Assembly (NCBI GenBank): GCA_003550625.1 | Contig: PUKU01000075.1 | Coordinates: forward strand, 1 to 27,100 | Length of the DNA stretch: 27,100 bases | Source of the DNA: Candidatus Aenigmatarchaeota archaeon | Lineage (GTDB): Archaea; Aenigmatarchaeota; Aenigmatarchaeia; PWEA01 | Direction of reading: 5' to 3' | In this document: in pieces, positions 21,044 to 27,100 of the stretch | Numbering within the stretch: position 1 is the first letter of the stretch | Layout of the letters: each line of letters begins with the position of its first letter | Notes under the pieces: model-generated | Databases searched by the model: none | The model's input: only the letters and a program-made list of their open reading frames with translations | What the model was told of the DNA's origin: nothing | Program-made: the position numbers and the translations under genes

Positions 21044-21904
21044 TCACTCGAATGTTATCCCACAGTACCCAACTATGGAGTCTTCGTTCTTTGAGATTTC
21101 ATATGATGTGGAGTAGTCAAGTAACTTACCTCCTGAGACCTTGTCCTCGATGGAGTATAGAAGTGCGGCTATCGGACCAGTTCCGCATATGGTTGCCTCG
21201 TAATCCTTTACAGTGTCCAAAAAGGTTTCCGGTGAGAGTTTCTCAACTGCCGAAGCGGCCTTCATATCGATCTTTTTTATGTAGTTCAGTTTCTTACCTA
21301 TACCACCGGACACGGGCATATATCCATAGGATCTTCCAAAATGTGTAAAGTCTGACGATGAAATCACTACAAACTTTGATCCGGTCTCCTCACGGGCCTC
21401 TTTGATTGCTTTCCCTATATCTCTACACTTTTCAATTTTATTATCGCCCATCGATATTGGAACGAATGTGAAGTTGTCGTACTTGTTTTGTAGCCACGGT
21501 AGCTGAACCTCTATCGAGTGCTCCTCGTTGTGTGCTTTGTAGTCATCCTCCAGGTATTTGGAGTTTTCCAGTATTTTTCCACCAAGCTCTGAGTTTATCC
21601 TTGCGCTTCCAAGTGGAGTTTTCCAGAGTCCAGAGGTCATTATCGCTTCCTGTGTATCCGATCCTCTGTGGTTTGGTCCTATTATAACAAAGGTATCCAC
21701 ATCATCAGGTAAAGATTTGTATACATGGGCCTGTGTTTTGCCACAGTACATGTATCCTGCATGGGGCGATACTGCTCCAGATATATTCCTGGGTTCAACA
21801 TCTGCTTGCCTCAAGAACTTTTCGAGCATGGACTGTATCTCTCCTGAACTTCTTGGATAAAACTGCCCAGCTGCAGCTGCGTTGCGTATTATGATATACA
21901 ACAC
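21044..21904 (-). CDS. MEMO1 family protein
   Basis: Member of the MEMO family, related in fold to non-haem iron dioxygenases; archaeal function not settled. AAAAGQFYPRSSGEI is the conserved N-terminus. SPHAGYMYCGKTQAHVY, GPNHRGSD, SIEVQLPWLQ, SSDFTHFG and CGTGPIAALL carry the conserved His and Cys residues. Annotated from the first in-frame GTG (21904), which would be leaderless from the TATA-like box at 21927-21939. An ATA at 21890-21892 gives a start closer to the family (M-I-R-N), lies 9 bases after GGGTG, and resembles the apparent AUA start of the PIN gene. It follows S2 and precedes gltX; S2-MEMO linkage is common in archaea. Confidence 0.92.
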   Translation of the reverse strand: MLYIIIRNAAAAGQFYPRSSGEIQSMLEKFLRQADVEPRNISGAVSPHAGYMYCGKTQAHVYKSLPDDVDTFVIIGPNHRGSDTQEAIMTSGLWKTPLGSARINSELGGKILENSKYLEDDYKAHNEEHSIEVQLPWLQNKYDNFTFVPISMGDNKIEKCRDIGKAIKEAREETGSKFVVISSSDFTHFGRSYGYMPVSGGIGKKLNYIKKIDMKAASAVEKLSPETFLDTVKDYEATICGTGPIAALLYSIEDKVSGGKLLDYSTSYEISKNEDSIVGYCGITFE

Positions 21905-21926
21905 CCAAGAACAACTTAGTTTTTGG

Positions 21927-21939
21927 AATTAATAAATAT
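21927..21939 (-). promoter_or_regulatory. Promoter of MEMO-gltX (TATA-like box)
   Basis: The minus strand reads ATATTTATTAATT between the S2 stop and MEMO. Transcription start would be near 21905, at the GTG start. Confidence 0.45.
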
Positions 21940-21945
21940 GGTCTC

Positions 21946-22539
21946 CTACTCCAGTTCCTCGCCTGCGAAATCCGACATACTGAACCCAAAGTCCTCATCC
22001 TTTTCTATCTCTCCCTTCTTTTTTAGAATTTCCCTTGTTAGGAGGTACAATATTGCACCAAGGCTTTTTCTTCCCTTGTTGTTCCCAGGTATTACAAGGT
22101 CCACGTAGTCTAAATCGGTGTAGCTGTCACATATTGCTACGATGGGTATCCTTTTCTTTATTGCTTCAAACTTGGCCTGTTCGTCTATAAGGGGATCTAC
22201 AACGACAAGTACATCCGGTTCAAAGTATCTCTCAAAGGAAGGATTTGTAAGGGTTCCTGGCATAAACCTTCCACTTATGACTGTAAAGTCGGTTGCCTCA
22301 TCCAGTACATCAAGTACAGGTACAGCATTCTCCTTCCTTCCTACAAATAAGATGTCATCGAAGTTGCTGAGAAAAGAGGATGCCACGTCGATTCTTCTGT
22401 CGACCTTCTCTATATCTATCATAGAAAGTCCGTCGGGCCTGGTCTTGAAGATGAACTGATCCATATCCTTTGACTTCTTTCTCATTCCTAGATGTACTCC
22501 CGACTTGACGTACTTCTCCCTCTCAATAAGTTCTGTCAT
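21946..22539 (-). CDS. rps2: 30S ribosomal protein S2
   Basis: Small-subunit protein uS2 of the shorter archaeal/eukaryotic type, 197 residues. YVKSGVHLGMRKKSKDM is at the N-terminus. RIDVASSFLSNFDDILFVGRKENA, ISGRFMPGTLTNP and DPLIDEQAKFEAIKKRIPIVAICDS with LVIPGNNKGRKSLGAILYLL complete the core. It follows rpoK by 53 bases, with a promoter-like box between them, and precedes MEMO, the usual archaeal neighbourhood. Confidence 0.97.
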   Translation of the reverse strand: MTELIEREKYVKSGVHLGMRKKSKDMDQFIFKTRPDGLSMIDIEKVDRRIDVASSFLSNFDDILFVGRKENAVPVLDVLDEATDFTVISGRFMPGTLTNPSFERYFEPDVLVVVDPLIDEQAKFEAIKKRIPIVAICDSYTDLDYVDLVIPGNNKGRKSLGAILYLLTREILKKKGEIEKDEDFGFSMSDFAGEELE

Positions 22540-22567
22540 GTTATCCCTTGGGGTTATTCTTAGGGTA

Positions 22568-22581
22568 GATTTAAATATATT
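22568..22581 (-). promoter_or_regulatory. Promoter of rps2 (TATA box)
   Basis: The minus strand has TAATATATTTAAAT about 30-42 bases before the S2 ATG, placing transcription start near 22547. Confidence 0.5.
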
Positions 22582-22592
22582 ACTTCTACCTA

Positions 22593-22796
22593 CTACCCTG
22601 TTTTGGATTCTTCTCTGTGTCTTACAGTCAGAGGAACCACTCCCTTTTCAAACTCCTTTCTCGCAGTTTCTATGGGTTCTATACTTCCCTTGACATCTAC
22701 CAGGGGAGGTGCTCCCATGTCTAGCTGTAACGATCTAGCAGATATTATCCTTGCCTTTTCAAACCGTGTCATTTCATCTGTTTCAAGAAATTTCAT
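22593..22796 (-). CDS. rpoK: DNA-directed RNA polymerase subunit Rpo6 (K)
   Basis: A 67-residue assembly subunit of RNA polymerase, homologous to bacterial omega. TRFEKARIISARSLQLDMGAPPLVD is the diagnostic block, followed by PIETARKEFEKGVVPLTVRH. A GGTGATTTT ribosome binding site precedes the ATG. It lies 10 bases after the PAC2 gene and before S2, as in many archaea. Confidence 0.96.
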   Translation of the reverse strand: MKFLETDEMTRFEKARIISARSLQLDMGAPPLVDVKGSIEPIETARKEFEKGVVPLTVRHREESKTG

Positions 22797-22806
22797 AAAA
22801 TCACCA

Positions 22807-23604
22807 TTATCCTATGTATCTAAGATTTTCGTCTTCTCCGTCTCCGCTTTCAATGTTTCTCATAGCCTTTTTCTGGACGTTTTCGAGTTTACCGAGGAAG
22901 TCCTCCATCTCATCGACCTTCTTTTCTATGTCATCCAGTGGAACATCTATATTAAGAATATCGGAGAGAACCCTCACAACGCCCTCTGCAGACTTCGGGT
23001 CCGTGAGTATCGGGAACCCTGCAGTCTCGCCCATGAGACATAGACCTTCTATTCCTCGTCTTTTTGCTAGTCCAAGTAGGAGACCCGTTCCACCAACTAT
23101 CATTCCTATGTTTGAATCCGTGTCCTCGAAGTTTATGCCGAAATCCTTGTACTTTTCTATGTTTTCTCTGTTGGTAACTGCTCCGAGTACCTCTAGCTTA
23201 TCTTCCATTTCATCTCTTATATCGCCTGTGCTGTAACCGCCCAGTGTTATAATTTTTTTAACATTGAACCTTTCTGCAAGGTCTATTACCTTTTCAGACA
23301 CATCAAAGTGCCCTCGGCTTCCTTCTTTACCTGCCTGGGTATCACCTATCAAGAATATTACATCATCTCCTCCGTCGTTTTTCCAGTGGTAGAACTCGAA
23401 CTTGAGTAGCTCAACTTCGTCATCGTGTATAAGAACGACAGGCATGAAATGTGGTGAGTATATCTCGGCAAACTTTTTTGCATCAAGGTGGTTTATCATA
23501 TATTCGGCTGCTATTCTGCCTACGTTGCCTATTCCAGGTAGACCCTCTATGAGAACAGGGTTGTCCATCTCAGGTTCGTCAAGTATCTTTATCTCGGTTT
23601 CCAT
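22807..23604 (-). CDS. PAC2 family protein (proteasome assembly chaperone-like)
   Basis: A 265-residue protein of the PAC2 family, whose eukaryotic and archaeal members help assemble the 20S proteasome. NPVLIEGLPGIGNVGRIAAEYMI is the N-terminal family motif; DDVIFLIGDTQ, IITLGGYSTG, MIVGGTGLLLGLAKRRGIEGLCLMGETAGFP and a C-terminal helical stretch (VDEMEDFLGKLENVQKKA) follow. It sits 18 bases after nop10, the usual archaeal order Nop10-PAC2. Whether it acts on the proteasome in this organism is not shown. Confidence 0.93.
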   Translation of the reverse strand: METEIKILDEPEMDNPVLIEGLPGIGNVGRIAAEYMINHLDAKKFAEIYSPHFMPVVLIHDDEVELLKFEFYHWKNDGGDDVIFLIGDTQAGKEGSRGHFDVSEKVIDLAERFNVKKIITLGGYSTGDIRDEMEDKLEVLGAVTNRENIEKYKDFGINFEDTDSNIGMIVGGTGLLLGLAKRRGIEGLCLMGETAGFPILTDPKSAEGVVRVLSDILNIDVPLDDIEKKVDEMEDFLGKLENVQKKAMRNIESGDGEDENLRYIG

Positions 23605-23622
23605 ATTATCCCTATTAAAACT

Positions 23623-23781
23623 TTATTCCCTCCTTTTAAGCTTTTCCTTTCTTCTGTGTTTTCCATGTCTGTCTTCTGGTGAGAACGGACCGGGTCTTGG
23701 ATTTACAGCCTTGTCCGAACACCCCGGGCATGTGGTTCTTAACGTGTATTTCCCACACCCTTTACATCTATTTATGTCCAT
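23623..23781 (-). CDS. nop10: Ribosome biogenesis protein Nop10
   Basis: A 52-residue zinc-binding subunit of H/ACA guide RNPs that make pseudouridine in rRNA. It begins MDINRCKGCGKYTLRTTCPGC with zinc ligands Cys6, Cys9, Cys18 and Cys21. NPRPGPFSPEDRHGKHRR is the conserved linker and helix that contacts Cbf5. A TATA box at 23805-23815 implies an almost leaderless message starting the nop10-PAC2-rpoK operon. Confidence 0.96.
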   Translation of the reverse strand: MDINRCKGCGKYTLRTTCPGCSDKAVNPRPGPFSPEDRHGKHRRKEKLKRRE

Positions 23782-23804
23782 TCCACATCCTTTAGGACCC
23801 AAAG

Positions 23805-23815
23805 AATTTAAATCT
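23805..23815 (-). promoter_or_regulatory. Promoter of nop10 operon (TATA box)
   Basis: The minus strand reads AGATTTAAATT 24-34 bases before the nop10 ATG and overlaps the last codon of nrdG. Confidence 0.55.
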
Positions 23816-24501
23816 TATATATTCCTAATTTCACAGTCCTGGACATATCTCTCTGCAATTTCCTTGAACCTTTCAAGTTTTTCTTTTGGAAGGGGTTTTA
23901 TATCTTCGAACTCCTTGTCAAGTGTATTCTTTGGACGGAACTGTTGCAAGTAAAATTTCTTGGCCCAGTCTATCCTCTTTGAAATCTTTTCGACTGCCTC
24001 CTCGTCTATTATTCCAGGAACGGCCGTTGTTCTGAACTCATACGATTCTAAACCCATTACAAAATCGATGCTCTTCTCTATTTTATCAGTGTTTACCTTG
24101 AGCCCACATGCACGGTCGTACTCTGATAGGGGTGCCTTTATGTCCATCGCAACATAGTCGACGAGACCGTCTCTGACGGTTTTCTCGAGGGTTTCAGGAA
24201 CGCTTCCATTTGTGTCAAGCTTTACAAGGTAGCCCATGTCCTTGATCCTTTCAAGAAAGTCAATCAGCCCCGTCTGTATCATAGCCTCGCCGCCTGTAAC
24301 TACAACTCCATCCAGCTGTCCCTGTCTCTTTTCGAGAAAGTCCATAACTTCTTCTTCGTCTATTTCTTCAACGTTTCCGTTTACTAGTTGCCTGTTTTGG
24401 CAAAAGGGGCACCTGAAGTTACATCCAACTGTAAAGACTACACATGATATCTTTCCAGGGTAGTCCGTGACGGTAAACTTCTCCAGGCCACCTATCTTCA
24501 T
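23815..24501 (-). CDS. nrdG: Anaerobic ribonucleotide reductase activating protein (radical SAM)
   Basis: Radical SAM enzyme of 228 residues that generates the glycyl radical on NrdD. TVGCNFRCPFCQNRQL has the CxxxCxxC cluster motif (Cys27, Cys31, Cys34). VVTGGEAMIQ is the GGE SAM-binding motif, and VKLDTNGSVPETL and YVAMDIKAPLSEYD follow. Its ATG overlaps the nrdD stop by 4 bases, so both proteins are translationally coupled. The length and the N-terminal GGLEKFTVTDYPGKISC match the longer archaeal/clostridial type of activator. Confidence 0.95.
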   Translation of the reverse strand: MKIGGLEKFTVTDYPGKISCVVFTVGCNFRCPFCQNRQLVNGNVEEIDEEEVMDFLEKRQGQLDGVVVTGGEAMIQTGLIDFLERIKDMGYLVKLDTNGSVPETLEKTVRDGLVDYVAMDIKAPLSEYDRACGLKVNTDKIEKSIDFVMGLESYEFRTTAVPGIIDEEAVEKISKRIDWAKKFYLQQFRPKNTLDKEFEDIKPLPKEKLERFKEIAERYVQDCEIRNI

Positions 24502-26636
24502 CTGGAAACCTCGGGCTTAGGTGCTATCTTCCTGGAGTAGTCTGACCTGTGTTCGAACTCCTCCTGTTTGCCCGGGTTCCACTGTTCTGTGGGTCTGAGA
24601 TATCCTACTACCCTTGAGTATATCTCACACTTTGTTCTTTTTCCACCTTCCTTGCACTCTGGACATATCTCCTTTTCTCCCTCTAGATATCCGTGTGTCG
24701 GACATACCGAGAAGCTCGGCGTCAGGGTGTAGTACGGAAGTGTGTAGTTCTCGGCGATTTTCTTGACGAGTTTTTTTGTTGACTCTATCGAAGGCATTTT
24801 TTCACCTAGCCATGCATGGAATACTGTGCCACCTGTATACTTTGTCTGAAGGGGTTCCTGTATCTCAAGAGCCTCGAAGAGATCTTCTGTGTGTCCAAAC
24901 GGAAGTCTTGTCGAGTTTGTGTACACAGGCTCAGCGTCTCCGAGCTGGGATGTGTTGTAGATTTTGAGATCGGGGAAGTTCTTCTTGTCATTTCTTGCTA
25001 GCCTGTAGCTTGAACCTTCGGCGGGGGTTGCTTCGAGATTGAATATGTTTCCAGTTTCCTCTTGGAAGTCTGCTATCTTGTCCCTCATGAACACAAGTGT
25101 TTTCTCGGCGAAGTCCAGTCCTTCTTCCTCTCCCATACTTATGTCCTTTAGATTCAGAACCGCCTCGTTCATTCCTATGAGTCCTATTGTTGAGAAATGG
25201 TTGTCCCAGTGGCTTCCCTGTGCCTTTTTTATGTTTCTGAGATAGAACTTTGAGTAGGGATATAGTCCCCTTTCGGTAAACTTTTCTAGCACCTTCCTTT
25301 TGATGATAAGGCTTTCCTTTGCAAGCTCCATATTTTCTTCAAGTCTTTGGAAGAACTCATCCTCGTCTTCTGAAAGGTATGCTATCCTTGGAAGGTTCAT
25401 TGTTACAACACCTATAGAACCTGTCAATGGATCGGATCCGAATAAACCACCGCCTCTTTTCCTCAACTGACGGTTGTCCAGTCGAAGTCTGCAGCACATG
25501 GATCTTGCGTCTTCTGGATCCATATCCGAGTTCATGAAGTTTGAGAAGTATGGAATTCCGTACTTCGCAGTCATTTTCCACACAGGATCAAGAACATCGT
25601 TTTCCCAGTTGAAATCTTTGGTTATGTTGTATGTGGGTATTGGAAACGTAAAGGGCCTCCCCTTTGCATCTCCTTCCATCATTACTTCTGCAAATGCCCT
25701 GTTCACCATATCCATTTCATCCTGAAAGTCCCCGTAGGTTTTGTCCTTTGTTTCTCCGCCTACTATGACTGGCTCGTCCTTCATCATGTTCGGGACCTCG
25801 AGGTCCATGGTAAGGTTTGTGAATGGCGTCTGGAACCCTACCCTCGTTGGAACGTTCATGTTGTAAAGGAACTTCTGCATAGACTGTTTTACCTCCTTAT
25901 AGTCCAAATCGTCGTAATACACGAAAGGTGCTAGGTATGTATCGAAGTGTGATATAGCCTGTGCACCTGCTGCCTCACCCTGTAGGGTATACAGAAAGTT
26001 AACAAGCTGGAGAAGTGCTACATCGAAATGGTTTGCGGGCTTCGACTCTATTTTACCTCGGACACCCTTGAATCCCTCAGTAAGGAGATCCTTCATGTCC
26101 CATCCTACACAGTATGGGCCCAGCGTCCCTAGATCATGTATGTGAAAGAAACCTTCATTGTGCTTCTTTCTGATCTCTGGTGGATATATTTTCTGAAGCC
26201 AGTACTTTCTTATTATCTTATCTGTTACATGGACGTTTAATCCCTGTAAAGAGTAACTCATGTTAGAGTTTTCCTTTACCCTCCAGTCGTTTTCCTTTAC
26301 GTAGTTCTCAACAAGCGAAACATTGCTCATGAGCTCATGGAACTTTCTCAGTTCCTCGTGCTGACTTCTGTAAAGTATGTATGCCTTACCGGTCTTATAA
26401 TGTCCATTTTCAACAAGCGTTTTCTCTACCCTGTCCTGTACCTGCTCAACAGTAGGTATTTCGTTTTCATCAAGATCCTTTTCGAGGGCCGCTATGACCT
26501 GATCCGACAGTTTTTTTGATAGGTCCTTGTTAGTTCCACCTACCGCTTGGGCAGCCTCCCATATTGCTTCTGTTATTTTTTCTTCTTGGAATTTTTCTAT
26601 CCTACCGTCACGTTTTTTAATTGCTTCAAAAGACAT
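24498..26636 (-). CDS. nrdD: Anaerobic ribonucleoside-triphosphate reductase
   Basis: Glycyl-radical enzyme that makes deoxyribonucleotides without oxygen, 712 residues. An N-terminal ATP-cone (about 1-95, IKKRDGRIEKFQEEKI) gives allosteric control. The large barrel includes FFHIHDLGTLGPYCVGWD and LTGSIGVVTMNLPRIAY. The C-terminus has a zinc site (CPTHGYLEGEKEICPEC and a following Cys) and the radical loop SRVVGYLRP with Gly near residue 678. The GTG at 26645 is part of a GGTGAT ribosome binding site, so ATG 26636 is used. It lies 5 bases after nrdR and overlaps nrdG. Confidence 0.97.
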   Translation of the reverse strand: MSFEAIKKRDGRIEKFQEEKITEAIWEAAQAVGGTNKDLSKKLSDQVIAALEKDLDENEIPTVEQVQDRVEKTLVENGHYKTGKAYILYRSQHEELRKFHELMSNVSLVENYVKENDWRVKENSNMSYSLQGLNVHVTDKIIRKYWLQKIYPPEIRKKHNEGFFHIHDLGTLGPYCVGWDMKDLLTEGFKGVRGKIESKPANHFDVALLQLVNFLYTLQGEAAGAQAISHFDTYLAPFVYYDDLDYKEVKQSMQKFLYNMNVPTRVGFQTPFTNLTMDLEVPNMMKDEPVIVGGETKDKTYGDFQDEMDMVNRAFAEVMMEGDAKGRPFTFPIPTYNITKDFNWENDVLDPVWKMTAKYGIPYFSNFMNSDMDPEDARSMCCRLRLDNRQLRKRGGGLFGSDPLTGSIGVVTMNLPRIAYLSEDEDEFFQRLEENMELAKESLIIKRKVLEKFTERGLYPYSKFYLRNIKKAQGSHWDNHFSTIGLIGMNEAVLNLKDISMGEEEGLDFAEKTLVFMRDKIADFQEETGNIFNLEATPAEGSSYRLARNDKKNFPDLKIYNTSQLGDAEPVYTNSTRLPFGHTEDLFEALEIQEPLQTKYTGGTVFHAWLGEKMPSIESTKKLVKKIAENYTLPYYTLTPSFSVCPTHGYLEGEKEICPECKEGGKRTKCEIYSRVVGYLRPTEQWNPGKQEEFEHRSDYSRKIAPKPEVSR

Positions 26637-26641
26637 TGTGA

Positions 26642-27082
26642 TCACCTTTTAATCGTTTTTATTTCTTTTTCTAGAGTTTCAAGATCGAATGATTTGTAAA
26701 CCGATGCAAAGCGTATGTAGGCTACCTTATCTACCTCTCTTAACTCATCCATGATGAGGTTGCCTATCTCTGAAGAGTCGACTTCGTTGACACCCCTCCT
26801 CCTTATCTTTGTAACCACCTTTCTTATAAGTTCCTCGAGTTCCTCGTTTGAGACCGGTCTCTTTTCACAGGCCTTTACTATTCCCCTCTTGAGCTTGTCC
26901 TGGTCGAACTCCTCCCTCGCCCCGTCTTTCTTTACAACCCTGACAGAAAGCTCGGGCCGCTCGTATGTTGTGAAGCGGTGCTCGCATTCCTTACACTCTC
27001 TCCTTCTTCTTATTGCAGTCGAGTTCGAAATCTCCCTTGATTCCAGAACCTTTGTTGCAGAAGAGCAGGTTGGGCATTCCAT
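26642..27082 (-). CDS. nrdR: Transcriptional repressor NrdR
   Basis: A 146-residue regulator of ribonucleotide reductase genes. The N-terminal zinc ribbon has CPTC (Cys3, Cys6) and CKEC (Cys30, Cys33) with EHRFTTYERPEL. An ATP-cone follows (VVKKDGAREEFDQDKLKRGIVKAC...), which senses ATP/dATP, and AYIRFASVYKSFD closes it. It is the first visible gene of an nrdR-nrdD-nrdG operon, so it probably controls nrdDG and itself. NrdR is nearly universal in bacteria but patchy in archaea. Only 18 bases upstream are in the window, so its promoter cannot be judged. Confidence 0.96.
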   Translation of the reverse strand: MECPTCSSATKVLESREISNSTAIRRRRECKECEHRFTTYERPELSVRVVKKDGAREEFDQDKLKRGIVKACEKRPVSNEELEELIRKVVTKIRRRGVNEVDSSEIGNLIMDELREVDKVAYIRFASVYKSFDLETLEKEIKTIKR

Positions 27083-27100
27083 TTTATCAGTTCAAAATCT

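Overview
The window is archaeal. It carries archaeal or eukaryote-type information-processing genes (ribosomal proteins L15e, S24e, S27ae, S6e, L24e, S28e, L7Ae; Rpo7, Spt4 and Rpo6; aIF5B and aIF2-gamma; Kae1; Nop10; PAC2; archaeal-type GluRS; a partial RNase P Rpp30). It also uses AT-rich TATA-type promoters and a mix of nearly leaderless genes and genes with GGTGA-type Shine-Dalgarno sites. Four-subunit pyruvate:ferredoxin oxidoreductase, NrdD/NrdG and a membrane pyrophosphatase point to an anaerobe. Lysine is frequent and most proteins are not strongly acidic, so a salt-in halophile is unlikely. The lineage (euryarchaeal or DPANN) cannot be fixed from this sequence alone.

Layout. 1-951: start of RNase P Rpp30, an acylphosphatase on the other strand, and L15e. 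1092-2726: Yip1-family membrane protein and Kae1. 2829-4790: membrane pyrophosphatase. 4841-7393 (minus): a conserved archaeal transcription/translation operon (small unknown protein, PIN-domain protein, pyrophosphatase-like protein, Rpo7, Spt4, S24e, S27ae). 7461-9885 (minus): amino-sugar genes (sugar-phosphate nucleotidyltransferase, GlmS). 9988-10911: helix-turn-helix protein with an S-layer-like C-terminal domain, divergent from the sugar genes. 10914-13880 (minus): porGDAB. 14105-17788 (plus): aIF5B, a 48-residue protein, S6e, aIF2-gamma. 17806-19202 (minus): L7Ae, S28e, L24e, adenylate kinase. 19357-23781 (minus): Nop10, PAC2, Rpo6, S2, MEMO, GluRS. 23815-27082 (minus): nrdR, nrdD, nrdG.

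Gene density is very high. No stretch over 300 bases lacks a gene; the largest gaps (about 225 bases at 13881-14104 and 155 bases at 19203-19356) hold promoters and a leader. I see no rRNA, tRNA, insertion sequence or CRISPR array. Three genes shorter than about 60 codons were found by reading the gaps (L24e, Nop10 and an unknown 48-residue protein).

The most interesting signals are: (1) a structured L7Ae leader with two perfect inverted repeats and an SD-sequestering hairpin carrying tandem G.A pairs, which looks like an L7Ae-binding k-loop and suggests autoregulation; (2) a soluble pyrophosphatase homologue in the Rpo7 operon that has lost its metal-binding aspartates; (3) a PIN-domain gene whose catalytic N-terminus lies upstream of any ATG/GTG/TTG, apparently starting at AUA, with a similar upstream context at MEMO; (4) adenylate kinase in the place where ndk usually sits in the L7Ae cluster; (5) an intracellular HTH/S-layer-domain fusion; (6) a membrane pyrophosphatase with glutamate at both ion-specificity positions of TM6.
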